Shown one piece after another: positions 54,198 to 63,252 of a DNA stretch of 64,000 bases (position 1 is its first letter; the number at the start of each line of letters is the position of its first letter). Both the position numbers and the translations under genes were made by a program. The DNA is from Pilibacter termitis (GTDB lineage: Bacteria; Bacillota; Bacilli; Lactobacillales; Streptococcaceae): positions 1 to 64,000 of the forward strand of contig NZ_FUXI01000007.1 of NCBI RefSeq assembly GCF_900167335.1. The letters are read 5' to 3'. The notes under the pieces were generated by a model. It was given only the letters and a program-made list of their open reading frames with translations, was not told the origin of the DNA and searched no databases.

Positions 54198-54316
54198 GGT
54201 TAATTTAAAGATGAAGTATTATAAATAATACAAAGTATTTTATCAATGTAAAAATACGAAAATGAAAATTTATTTTTTCTTGATAAATATGATTTTAAAA
54301 AACGAAAAATTCGATG

Positions 54317-54322
54317 TATAAT
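54317..54322 (+). promoter_or_regulatory. -10 box of the wall-protein gene
   Basis: TATAAT, with no convincing -35. A truncated family B copy lies between it and the start codon. Confidence 0.5.
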
Positions 54323-54395
54323 TAAAGTAGGATTAATAAAATAAGAGAAGTTTGCCTTTTTCTAAAATCCCCCTAGGTTATTACTACATAGATTC

Positions 54396-54471
54396 AAAAA
54401 ATGCTAAGAGGGGTGTTCGGGAGTTGCCGTTGCGAACCGTTGCCCAACTCCTGCACTTCGTAGCTAGCCAA
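54396..54471 (+). repeat. family B, truncated copy
   Basis: Outer arms only: AAGAGGGGTGTTCGGGAGTTG and CCCAACTCCTGCACTTCGTAGC, with the inner stems deleted. It lies in the leader of the wall-protein gene. Confidence 0.75.
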
Positions 54472-54495
54472 AGAAAAGCGAAGGAGGGGAATAAG

Positions 54496-57400
54496 ATGAC
54501 GAAGAACACGAAGAGGTTAAGAAAAGCGTCCTCGCTTGCGATTGCGACAGGTTATTTGGCATTTTCTGTTGTGCAACCGGTCAAAATTGTGGCAGATGAG
54601 ATAATCAAAGTGCAAAGTGCTGGGCGACAGACGAGAGCAGGTACAACGTTTGATGACTATGAAATTTCTAGGCAAGCGTATGAAGAAAAAAGAGCGATTT
54701 ATGCAGAAAAATTGGCGGATTATTTATCTAAGCAGGCTGATTTAGACGATAAAAGGGCGAGTGCGGATCTTGCGGCAAAAGCATTGGCTCAATTAAAGCC
54801 TGAGTATGAGGCTGAAGTGAATGATTATTTGCAGGCAAAAGCAATATATGAAAACGCACTTGCTCAATACGAAACAAATCAAACTGCAAATAAAGAAATT
54901 ATCAGCCAATATGTTTCAGCTCAAAGTGAATATGTATTGAAAAAGAAAGACTATGATGATATTGTAAATGAATTTGTAAACAAAACGAAAGAGCAAAGCC
55001 AAAATTTGGATGCGTTTCATCAAGCGAAAACGAGTTTGGAAGATTTGGCAACAGAATTTCAAACGGCAAAAGATGTGTATGAAACGGCAAAGAGCGAGTA
55101 TGATACCAAATTGGCAAATATGCTTGAGATGAGAAATGCTTACTTAGCGTTGCAAGAAGAATATTTGGCAGAAGTGGCGAAGACGACTCAAGTGACCTTG
55201 GTTTGTGAGGAAGCACTTGAAAAATATCAAGCGATTTTGACGAAATATGACCAAGAACGTGTAGAATTTCAAGCGAAGAAAGAGGCATACGAAGAAGTTA
55301 AAGAAACATTTGCCCAAGCAACAGCAGAGTTTAACGAGAAAAAACAAGAGTATGAAACATTGCTTGCTCAATATAAAACGAAACTAGCGAGCTATGAAGA
55401 AAATAATCAAAAATATGAGCAAATCAAAGCACAATATGAATCTGTTCTTGCCGAATATAATGAAATAAAAAGTCATTATGATGAAAAATGTGCAGCATTT
55501 AACGAGAAAAAAGCGGCATATCTTCAAACAGAGAGCAACTATAATGAAATTGTCGCACAACTTGAGCGTTTGCACGAAGAATTGCAACAAGAGGTTGAGC
55601 GTTATACTGTGAAAAAAGTAGCTTATGAAAAAATGCAGGTTGCGTACAATCAAGAGTTTCGTGCTTATCAGTCATATGTTGCGAACTACAAAGACGAAAA
55701 AGCGATTTATGATGAAAAGCTGGCTAATTTTGCTCCGATAGAGAAATCCTACAACGAGGCACTTGCAGCTTATAATAAAGTCAAAGAGCAATTTGAGGCT
55801 GGAAGTGAACCTTATCAAGAAGCGTTGGAAGAATACAATCGAGTCAAAGAACAATACGACAATGCAAAAAGTGAAGTAGATGTCTTGACGGCTGAATTTG
55901 AGCGATTGAGCGAGGAATATCGTGAAAAAACAGAGCAAATGGAGCAAGTTCACGCAGATTACGAAAAAACGCACAATGAATACCTTGAGACAAAAGCAGT
56001 CTATGAAGAAACCGAGCAATCGTTGATTGAAACCAAGAAGAAAATGGAAGAAACAAGAGCATTATTTTCACAAGCGAAAACGGAGTACCAAATGCTTGAA
56101 GAAGAATATCAACTCGTATTTTCCGATTATCAAACGATAGAACGTGATTTCAAAGAATTAGAAGGAGTCTTTCATCTTAGTCAAGAGCAAAAAGCAGAGT
56201 TTGACAAATTGTCCTTGCTTTATCAAGAAACCGAGGGAAATTATAAAGATTTGAAGACGACTTATGTCAATGATGTTTTGGTAAAATATGAGCAAGCGAA
56301 AACTTCTTATGATGAGGCGGTAGCAGAATTTACGGTAACGCAAGTAAGTTATGAAGAATGTTATGCAAGATATTTGGCGATTAAAGCTGATTTGGATCAT
56401 TTGGCAGTAGATAGTGAAAAAAATAAGGAACGCTATCAAACGCTTGAGGCTAAATACAACCAAACGAAAGCTGAGTTAGATGAATTTGCCAAGGAAACGA
56501 GTGGTTTACAAACGCAATACATGGCAATCGTCGAAAAATACAATCTTGCGAATTTACAATATACGCAAGTGGTTGCGTTAAAAGATGCGTACAATCAGCA
56601 AGTGGCGGATTTGAAAGTGGAATATGATGCGATTGGTGAGGAGTATTTGCAGATTTTGACGAATTTCATCACTCTTGAGACAAAGTACCTTGACGCTGTT
56701 ATAGCAGTTGTCGATGACGGAACCCAGCACGATGTTCTTGAGGAAGAATATCGCTTGCTCAAAAACGAATATGATGAAATAGAGGCAAAATATGAAAATA
56801 CCCACCAAGCATACGTTGAGGCACAAGAAGCATATGAGGTGGCTCAAACGGCATATGATGTGGCGAATGCAAGCTATACCGAAGTAGCCGAGAGCTACCC
56901 AGAAATCACCGAGCTTTATTCTCAAGTAGAGGGAATGTATCACCAAGCAGTTGATGAGTATGAAACTGTTTATCCTGACTATATTTATGCGATTTTTGCT
57001 TATGGTGCAGCGTTGGCTGATTTGGAAGGTTTAGACTATCAAATGACAGAGTTTAAGAAATTTTTGACAACATTTCCAATAGATAATGTCGAAAGCTCAG
57101 ATTATGCGACCACTCTTTCTGCATGGGAAAGTGATTTGGGCAATTGGGAGACGACTTTGACGACTACGACTGCCCAGTTAGAAACGGATTTTCAAGAGTA
57201 TGAGGAAAAAGCTGAGGAGTATTATGCAACTGGTTTTGTGGTGGACCCGACAGGTTTGCCGGTAATCAATACGAATGGATTTAATGCAAATGACGTAGTA
57301 GCACAGGCGAGAAGTTCTGCTGGGGCAATTACGACACTTGTTGATTCTTACAAAGAGTATTATGCACAATACAATGATTTACTTGAAAAATGGGCGATTT

Positions 57401-58749
57401 ATAATAGTGCGTATCTTTCTAAAAAAGAAGATTATAAGAGAAATGCTGCGATTGTGAATGCTTTAAATGACGCAAACTTTGACGGTTGCCCAGATCACCC
57501 TGAGTTGATTGGCTACACGTTAGCCGATTTGCAAAATTTGTCAGGCACAGAAGAATTAGAAAAATTAATTGAGGCGTACAAACAAGCGGCTATACCAGCA
57601 GCTCAAAAAGTAACGGAAATCGCTCAATTTCTTTTGCCTTATGCTCAGGGTTGGAAACAAGAAAAAGAAGCGTTTAAGGACGAATTGAAAACATTTGAAG
57701 AAAAAACAGGGGTGACAACGGATAATCTAGGCAATCCGTTAACGTTGAGGAATGGTGGAATTGACCAATCTATCGGTATTTTGGAAAATGTAGAGCAAAC
57801 TTCTTCTTCAATTGTCAGTCGCAATATTTCTGGTTTGGAAAGTTATTTGGAAGGGGTGGATGAAAAATCTAGTTTGCTTGAGTTGTTTGAGAATAACAAT
57901 TCGACTGGACTTCAAGGCATTTACAATGCACAAGCGAAACCGAGCATAAATGCACCAAAGGCGATTACGCAAAAAATCGAAGTTACTTACAAACTACCGG
58001 AACTCAAGGAAATTTCTCATCCAAAAGATGTTGACTTCCAACCTCCGATTAAGCCGATAAGCGTGAAAGGACCAACACCACCGCAACCGGTGAGTGATGT
58101 GAGTATGGTTGACATTGTTCCACTACCAGCGGAACAATTGCCAATCGTGTTAAATGTGGAAATGCCAGAACTTCCAGAGTTTGATGATACAAAAGTTGAT
58201 GTTTCATGGTCTGCGAGTTTGCCGAAAGAAGTTACAGGTGTTGCGGATATTACGTTGTCAAAAGAACCACCAACGGATACACCAAACGCTATTTCGCCTG
58301 TTGCACCAGAAGTGATTTTACCATTGCTAAGTTTGCCAGACTTGGCAGAAGTAATACCACCGTTACCTGAGCATGATGACATTTGGATAGAAGAGATTAC
58401 ACCTCCGATTATGCCAGAAGACCAGCTCTACTCACTTGCCATTCAACTCCCAATCATAGATGATGTAGCTGATGTAACGTATGTAGCAGATGAGGCGGAA
58501 ATGCCAGAAAATGTAACGATTACTCCGCCGACACCGCCGAAAGAATCGCCAAGCGTTCCACCGGGAACTCCACCGAGTGTTCCACCAAACACGCCTCCTG
58601 AAAAAGAGCCGAAACGAGTGGAGCACAAGACGAAACATTCTATGCCAAAAACAAGCGAAAAAAGTGGTATGAGCTTGTCTGTTATTGGTGGTGTGATGAT
58701 TGCGATGATAAGTGTAATCAAACGTAGAATGAAAAAACACAACTCTTAG
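54496..58749 (+). CDS. large coiled-coil surface protein with sortase anchor (MPKTS)
   Basis: 1417 residues from ATG 54496 (GAAGGAGGGG upstream). Signal peptide about 1-35, ending near IVADE. About 55-890 is a long coiled coil with Tyr repeating every seven residues (YEEKRAIYAEKLADYL; YEAEVNDYLQAKAIYENAL), very rich in Glu, Lys, Ala and Tyr. A less regular helical region follows to about 1130. From about 1160 to 1380 comes a Pro/Val/Ile-rich, acidic wall-spanning stretch (PPTPPKES, VPPGTPPSVPPNTPP). The C-terminus has sorting motif MPKTS at about 1383-1387, a hydrophobic segment and a basic tail. The motif departs from LPXTG at both ends. Likely fibrillar adhesin or scaffold; ligand unknown. 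Confidence 0.88.
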   Translation: MTKNTKRLRKASSLAIATGYLAFSVVQPVKIVADEIIKVQSAGRQTRAGTTFDDYEISRQAYEEKRAIYAEKLADYLSKQADLDDKRASADLAAKALAQLKPEYEAEVNDYLQAKAIYENALAQYETNQTANKEIISQYVSAQSEYVLKKKDYDDIVNEFVNKTKEQSQNLDAFHQAKTSLEDLATEFQTAKDVYETAKSEYDTKLANMLEMRNAYLALQEEYLAEVAKTTQVTLVCEEALEKYQAILTKYDQERVEFQAKKEAYEEVKETFAQATAEFNEKKQEYETLLAQYKTKLASYEENNQKYEQIKAQYESVLAEYNEIKSHYDEKCAAFNEKKAAYLQTESNYNEIVAQLERLHEELQQEVERYTVKKVAYEKMQVAYNQEFRAYQSYVANYKDEKAIYDEKLANFAPIEKSYNEALAAYNKVKEQFEAGSEPYQEALEEYNRVKEQYDNAKSEVDVLTAEFERLSEEYREKTEQMEQVHADYEKTHNEYLETKAVYEETEQSLIETKKKMEETRALFSQAKTEYQMLEEEYQLVFSDYQTIERDFKELEGVFHLSQEQKAEFDKLSLLYQETEGNYKDLKTTYVNDVLVKYEQAKTSYDEAVAEFTVTQVSYEECYARYLAIKADLDHLAVDSEKNKERYQTLEAKYNQTKAELDEFAKETSGLQTQYMAIVEKYNLANLQYTQVVALKDAYNQQVADLKVEYDAIGEEYLQILTNFITLETKYLDAVIAVVDDGTQHDVLEEEYRLLKNEYDEIEAKYENTHQAYVEAQEAYEVAQTAYDVANASYTEVAESYPEITELYSQVEGMYHQAVDEYETVYPDYIYAIFAYGAALADLEGLDYQMTEFKKFLTTFPIDNVESSDYATTLSAWESDLGNWETTLTTTTAQLETDFQEYEEKAEEYYATGFVVDPTGLPVINTNGFNANDVVAQARSSAGAITTLVDSYKEYYAQYNDLLEKWAIYNSAYLSKKEDYKRNAAIVNALNDANFDGCPDHPELIGYTLADLQNLSGTEELEKLIEAYKQAAIPAAQKVTEIAQFLLPYAQGWKQEKEAFKDELKTFEEKTGVTTDNLGNPLTLRNGGIDQSIGILENVEQTSSSIVSRNISGLESYLEGVDEKSSLLELFENNNSTGLQGIYNAQAKPSINAPKAITQKIEVTYKLPELKEISHPKDVDFQPPIKPISVKGPTPPQPVSDVSMVDIVPLPAEQLPIVLNVEMPELPEFDDTKVDVSWSASLPKEVTGVADITLSKEPPTDTPNAISPVAPEVILPLLSLPDLAEVIPPLPEHDDIWIEEITPPIMPEDQLYSLAIQLPIIDDVADVTYVADEAEMPENVTITPPTPPKESPSVPPGTPPSVPPNTPPEKEPKRVEHKTKHSMPKTSEKSGMSLSVIGGVMIAMISVIKRRMKKHNS

Positions 58750-58752
58750 ATT

Positions 58753-58787
58753 TTAATCGAGCCAGAATTTTTGGCTCGATTTTTTTA
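58753..58787 (+). terminator. terminator of the wall-protein gene
   Basis: AATCGAGCCA pairs with TGGCTCGATT, followed by T6. Confidence 0.9.
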
Positions 58788-58806
58788 GAACACCCTTAAG
58801 GGGACG
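58785..58806 (+). repeat. family A solo end, diverged
   Basis: TTTTTTAGAACACCCTTAAGG resembles the right family A end and overlaps the terminator T run. Confidence 0.45.
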
Positions 58807-58997
58807 TTCAAAATATTCCCCAAGAGAGCGAAAAAACGGTACAATATAGAAAAAGTAATGCTTAGATTATAGAGTTGACCCCGTATGAAAAGACTTTGAG
58901 CGAACGTATTTCGCTAATGCCCCGCTTGGACGGAGCGAAGCGTAGTTCAAGTTTCGAGCAATTTCGCATAAATTGTGTAGAAAGGGAATGGAAAATA

Positions 58998-59753
58998 ATG
59001 GAACAAGAAAAACTATACGGCGGAGTCGTTATCAAGGTGATTGCAATTTTGGATTTTTTGCGAGATAGCACTATTCCTCCGACATCAACAGAAATCGCTA
59101 AAGAAATCAAGGTGACTAAAGGGACTGCCTCAAAAATTATGAACACCATGACGCAATTAAGACTTGCTACGAAAGACAATGCAACGCAAGGCTATACGAT
59201 AGGTGTGCGTTTAATTGGCTATGGTGAAAAAGCGATTGAGAGCTTTAGTTTTGAAAAAGAATTACATTCATCTATTGAAAAAATTCACGACGAAATTGGT
59301 GAAACTATTCACGTTGGAGTGGAACAAAGTGGCGAGATTGTCTATATTTTAAAGCGAGAAGCCAAAGATGCTGTAACGCTGAAAAGTCGTGTAGGCGATA
59401 AATTAAGGATGTACGCAAGTGCGATGGGAAAAGCGATTTTAGCAGAAAAGACGAAACGAAGTGTACAGCAATATTTTAGAGAAACTGCCATTGAGCAATT
59501 AACACCACATACGATAACAGAAGAATCTGCGTTTTTAGAGGAATTGGCAGAAATACGAAGAAGTGGTGTCTCTTTTGATCGTGAAGAAAATGAGCAAGGT
59601 ATTTTTTGCATTGGCGTTTCTTTGACGAGGCGGGGGCATATTTACGGTGCGGTCAGTGTAAGCGTGCCAACGTATCGGTTAGACGAAGAAAAAAAAGAGC
59701 GGATTGTGACCGTCTTACTAGAAATGAAAAAAGAAGTACAAGAAAAACTTTAG
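58998..59753 (+). CDS. IclR-family transcriptional regulator (KdgR-like)
   Basis: 251 residues from ATG 58998 (AAAGGGA upstream). N-terminal winged HTH (TSTEIAKEIKVTKGTASKIMNTM near 33-55) and an IclR effector domain about 75-250 with GETIHVGV, SAMGKAIL, and FDREENEQGIFCIGVSL. IclR members often govern 2-keto-3-deoxygluconate or aromatic-acid use, and eda-kdgK lies just upstream past the wall-protein gene, so KdgR-like control is plausible. The leader (58905-58980) contains a hairpin with GCGAAGCG. Not co-transcribed with the wall-protein gene. Confidence 0.88.
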   Translation: MEQEKLYGGVVIKVIAILDFLRDSTIPPTSTEIAKEIKVTKGTASKIMNTMTQLRLATKDNATQGYTIGVRLIGYGEKAIESFSFEKELHSSIEKIHDEIGETIHVGVEQSGEIVYILKREAKDAVTLKSRVGDKLRMYASAMGKAILAEKTKRSVQQYFRETAIEQLTPHTITEESAFLEELAEIRRSGVSFDREENEQGIFCIGVSLTRRGHIYGAVSVSVPTYRLDEEKKERIVTVLLEMKKEVQEKL

Positions 59754-59761
59754 AACAAAAA

Positions 59762-60188
59762 GAAAAGCGAAGAAGTGCGTTTTGAAGTCTGTGGCAGTGA
59801 GCTACGTCGTTTATTCACTTGAAACTTTAGTTTCAAGCGACGTTGCGAACAGCCACCAGACTTCAGCACTTCGTAGCTAGACAAAGAAAAGCGATCGGTG
59901 CGGTTAGGGGATTGTCGCAGTGAGCAATGCCATTTACTTGCCTGAAGCAGAGCTTCAGGTGGTATTGTGAACAGCGACCAAGCCCCTGCCCCTCGTAGCT
60001 AGACACAGAAAAGCGAAGAAGTGCGTTTTGAAGTCTGTGGCAGTGAGCTACGTCGTTTATTTACTACTACACTTCGTTTCGCATACAGTCTTTCTAAGAA
60101 TCAAAGATTCTTGAAAGACTAGCATTGAAACGAAGTTTCAATTGACGTTGCGAACAGCCACCAGACTTCAGCATTTCGTGTTAGATAA
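59762..60188 (+). repeat. family B array of three before the cysteine desulfurase gene
   Basis: 59762-59884 (GAAGTGC outer, TGTGGC/GCCAC), 59886-60005 (CAGGAG-like with degenerate outer stem), and 60008-60188 (GAAGTGC type with long apical module). The third ends in the ribosome site region of the next gene. Confidence 0.88.
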
Positions 60189-60198
60189 GGAGAAATTC

Positions 60199-61344
60199 AT
60201 GATTTATTTTGACAATGCAGCAACGACTATTCCATTTCCAGAAGTGTTAGACACGTACATGAAAACAAGTCAGCGAATTATTGGGAACCCTTCTAGTTTG
60301 CATAGTTTGGGGGAGGAGGCACGTCGTTTGCTAGTACGAGCTAGAGGGCAAGTTGCCGATATTTTAGGTGTAAAAGGTGAGGAGATTTTCTTCACTTCGG
60401 GAGGGACAGAAAGTGACAATTGGGCGTTAAAAGGTAGTGCGATTGCCAAGAAAAATTTCGGGAGACACATCATCATTTCAGCGATTGAACACCCTGCAGT
60501 TTATGAAACAGCCAACCAGCTGGAACTTCTTGGTTTTGAAATTAGTCGTGTAGGTGTAGATAATCGTGGAATGGTAAAACTAGACGAGCTTTCTTCGCTT
60601 ATTCGCAAGGATACTATTTTAGTTTCGATTATGGCAGTGAATAATGAAATTGGCAGTATTCAGCCAATTTCGGCGATTGGCGAGTTGTTAGAACATTACC
60701 CCAACATTCATTTTCATGTGGATGCAGTTCAAGCAGTTGGAAAAATTCCAACGGAGAAGTATTTACATCCACGAGTGGATTTTGCGAGTTTTTCGGCACA
60801 TAAATTTCACGGAGTGCGTGGTGTAGGATTTCTTTATGCAAAAAAAGGCAAAGATCTTGCACCACTTTTGACAGGTGGCGGACAAGAGAGTAATAGGCGT
60901 TCCACAACGGAAAACGTGGCAGGTATTGTATCTAGTGCGAAAGCATTGCGGTTATATATGGAAAAAGTAAAGGCGAAAGAAAATCATTTACAGGCACTTC
61001 AAAAATATTTGCTCGAATCACTGAAAACCTATGAAAACGTGACATTGTTTACAGAGTGCGATGAAGATTTTTCACCACATATTGTCACATTTGGTCTAAG
61101 AGGAGTACGAGGAGAAGTGTTGGTTCATGCGTTTGAGGAAAAGCAAATTTATATTTCGACTACAAGTGCTTGTAGCAGTCGAAAAAAATATCCTGCAAGT
61201 ACGCTAAAAGCAATGAACGTGCCAACAAACCTCTCTGAAACAGCTGTGCGTGTATCGCTTGATGAGAGCAATACTATGGCAGAAGTGGAACAGTTTTTGA
61301 TTGTATTTCGTCTTTTGAGTGAGAAGTTTGCGAAAATATCTTAG
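60199..61344 (+). CDS. cysteine desulfurase (NifS/NifZ-like), partner of ThiI
   Basis: 381 residues from ATG 60199 with AAGGAG upstream; an open frame extends back into family B sequence but is not used. Fold-type I PLP enzyme: FTSGGTESDNWALKG near 69, PLP lysine in SFSAHKFHG near 197, and catalytic Cys in TSACSSR near 325. Transfers sulfur from cysteine as an enzyme persulfide. Followed after 283 bp by thiI, as nifZ-thiI in Bacillus, so the sulfur most likely goes to 4-thiouridine at tRNA position 8. Confidence 0.93.
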   Translation: MIYFDNAATTIPFPEVLDTYMKTSQRIIGNPSSLHSLGEEARRLLVRARGQVADILGVKGEEIFFTSGGTESDNWALKGSAIAKKNFGRHIIISAIEHPAVYETANQLELLGFEISRVGVDNRGMVKLDELSSLIRKDTILVSIMAVNNEIGSIQPISAIGELLEHYPNIHFHVDAVQAVGKIPTEKYLHPRVDFASFSAHKFHGVRGVGFLYAKKGKDLAPLLTGGGQESNRRSTTENVAGIVSSAKALRLYMEKVKAKENHLQALQKYLLESLKTYENVTLFTECDEDFSPHIVTFGLRGVRGEVLVHAFEEKQIYISTTSACSSRKKYPASTLKAMNVPTNLSETAVRVSLDESNTMAEVEQFLIVFRLLSEKFAKIS

Positions 61345-61477
61345 AGTTTGATACAAAAGCGAAAAGAGGTTAGGACAAAACTAGTAAATCAGGCTAGATT
61401 TTAAATGTTGCCACAACTAAGAGAAACTCTAAAAACTAGATAGTTTTTAGGATTCGGTTTGAGTAGTTTGGCTTTTA

Positions 61478-61558
61478 CCTAGCTACGAGTAGCAGGAAGC
61501 TAGTCATTGTTCTCAATGGCAAGGTTCACTACAACAAACGCCTCTTTTTCGCTTTTCT
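61478..61558 (-). repeat. family B, degenerate inverted copy
   Basis: CTAGCTACGAG at the left and GCCTCTTTTTCGCTTTTC at the right match the inverted family B ends; the middle is shortened and mutated. It fills part of the gap between the desulfurase and thiI, with a family A-like CTCTAAAAACTAG fragment just before it. Confidence 0.6.
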
Positions 61559-61627
61559 TTTTTCTTTGCTTTTAAGATGATATAATAAGAAAGCAAAAAA
61601 ATAACAAGAGGGAGTAGTGCAGAGGCT

Positions 61628-62848
61628 ATGAAATACACCGAAATAATGGTTCGCTACGGCGAGCTTTCGACAAAAGGAAAGAATCGCAAGAGGTTTATTC
61701 AGCAGTTGGCGAAAAATATTCGTCTGGCATTGGTGGATTTTCCTAAAATTAAAATTATTGCAGAGCGGGATCGGACGCATTTGTTGCTAAATGGTGAGGA
61801 TAGCGATTTGTTGATTCCTGAGTTGAAAAAAGTGTTTGGTATACAAAGTTTTTCGCCAGTTGTGAGAGTGGAGAAAGATTTGGAAGAGATGAAAAAAATG
61901 GCGGTGAGTATTGTCCGTGAGCAATTTTTTGAGGGCATGACGTTTAAAATAACAAGTAAACGTAGTGACCATGACTTTGAACTTGATACAACAGGGTTAA
62001 ATCAATTTCTTGGAAGTGCAGTATTTAACAAAGTCGAAGGTATTCAGGCGAAAATGAAGAAACCCGACTTAGATTTACGTGTGGAAGTCCGCATGGATGC
62101 TGTTTATTTTAGTTTTGAAACAATCAAAGGTGCAGGAGGACTTCCTGTTGCAACGAGTGGTCGTGGAATGTTAATGCTCTCTGGTGGAATAGATTCTCCC
62201 GTGGCAGGTTATTTGGCAATGAAACGTGGGGTAGAACTTGAAATGGTGCATTTTGCCTCTCCGCCGTACACTTCAGCAGGAGCATTGCAAAAGGCAAAAG
62301 ATTTAACGCAAAAACTCACTGTTTTCGGTGGCAATATCCAGTTTATCGAAGTGCCGTTTACGGAAATTCAAGAGGAAATTAAAGCAAAAGCACCTGAGGC
62401 GTATTTGATGACCATTACACGTCGAATGATGATGAGATTGACCGATAAAATCCGCCAAATGCGTAAGGGATACGTGATTATCAACGGTGAGTCGCTTGGT
62501 CAAGTGGCAAGTCAAACGCTGGAGAGTATGCAGGCAATCAACGATGTGACAACGACACCCGTTATTCGTCCTGTTGTTACAATGGATAAACTTGAAATTA
62601 TTGAGCTAAGCCAAAAAATTGATACTTTTGAAATTTCGATTCAACCTTTTGAGGATTGTTGCACGATTTTTTCTCCAGCCAGCCCGAAAACTCGTCCAAA
62701 TTTGGAACTTACAAGAGAATATGAGGCACGCCTTGACATTGAGGGCTTGATAGAGAGAGCAATCGCAGGACTAAAAATTTCCGAAATCACCCCACTCGGC
62801 GAAGTAGGAAACGTGCGACTAGAAGATGAATTTGAGGATTTATTATAA
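61628..62848 (+). CDS. thiI: tRNA 4-thiouridine synthase ThiI
   Basis: 406 residues. N-terminal ferredoxin-like and THUMP domains (about 1-165) bind tRNA. A PP-loop ATPase follows with [12 protein letters not shown] near 182, and the C-terminal DCCTIFSP segment near 345 carries the conserved cysteine of Gram-positive ThiI. There is no rhodanese domain, as usual in Firmicutes. Adenylates U8 in tRNA and, with the cysteine desulfurase upstream, makes s4U8; may also feed thiazole synthesis. AGAGG before ATG 61628. Family B repeat starts immediately after the stop. Confidence 0.96.
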   Translation: MKYTEIMVRYGELSTKGKNRKRFIQQLAKNIRLALVDFPKIKIIAERDRTHLLLNGEDSDLLIPELKKVFGIQSFSPVVRVEKDLEEMKKMAVSIVREQFFEGMTFKITSKRSDHDFELDTTGLNQFLGSAVFNKVEGIQAKMKKPDLDLRVEVRMDAVYFSFETIKGAGGLPVATSGRGMLMLSGGIDSPVAGYLAMKRGVELEMVHFASPPYTSAGALQKAKDLTQKLTVFGGNIQFIEVPFTEIQEEIKAKAPEAYLMTITRRMMMRLTDKIRQMRKGYVIINGESLGQVASQTLESMQAINDVTTTPVIRPVVTMDKLEIIELSQKIDTFEISIQPFEDCCTIFSPASPKTRPNLELTREYEARLDIEGLIERAIAGLKISEITPLGEVGNVRLEDEFEDLL

Positions 62849-63154
62849 GAAAAGCTACGAGGGGCGTTCTGGAGTTTGTCGCAGTAAGCCATGCCATTTA
62901 CTTGCTTGAAGCAGAGCTTCAAGTGGCATTGCGAACAGCGACCAAAGTCCAGCCCCTCGTAGCTAGACACAGAAAAGCGAAGAAGTGCGTTTTGAAGTCT
63001 GTGGCAGTGAGTCACGTCGTTTATTTACTGCTATACTTCGTTTCGCATACAGTCTTTCTAAGAATCAAAGATTCTTGAAAGACTAGCATTGAAACTTTAG
63101 TTTCAAGCGACGTTGCGAACAGCCACCAGACTTTAGCACTTCGTAGCTAGACAA
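62849..63154 (+). repeat. family B pair after thiI
   Basis: 62849-62970 (outer GAGGGGC, second stem CTGGAGTTTGTCGC against GCGAC..AGTCCAG) begins at the base after the thiI stop. 62972-63154 is the GAAGTGC type with the long apical module. Confidence 0.9.
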
Positions 63155-63198
63155 AAAAAGTTACTAAGAACTTCTATTTTCAATTTTTGAAAAAAATC

Positions 63199-63219
63199 TA
63201 GTTTTTAGAAGTACCCATA
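63199..63219 (+). repeat. family A solo end, diverged
   Basis: CTAGTTTTTAGAAGTACCCATA, one substitution from the usual end. Confidence 0.5.
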
Positions 63220-63252
63220 CAAGCATACGATAGTTTTTAATGCAAAAGAAGT

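Noticed and set aside
55384-57369. Minus-strand ORFs inside the coiled-coil gene
   Set aside because: They arise from its biased codon content (Glu/Lys/Tyr codons read as Phe/Leu/Ile on the other strand) and lack starts with ribosome sites.
7701-63154. CRISPR array interpretation of the regularly repeated units
   Set aside because: Units are about 122 bp, palindromic and diverged, with no short constant repeat alternating with unique spacers, and no cas genes are present.
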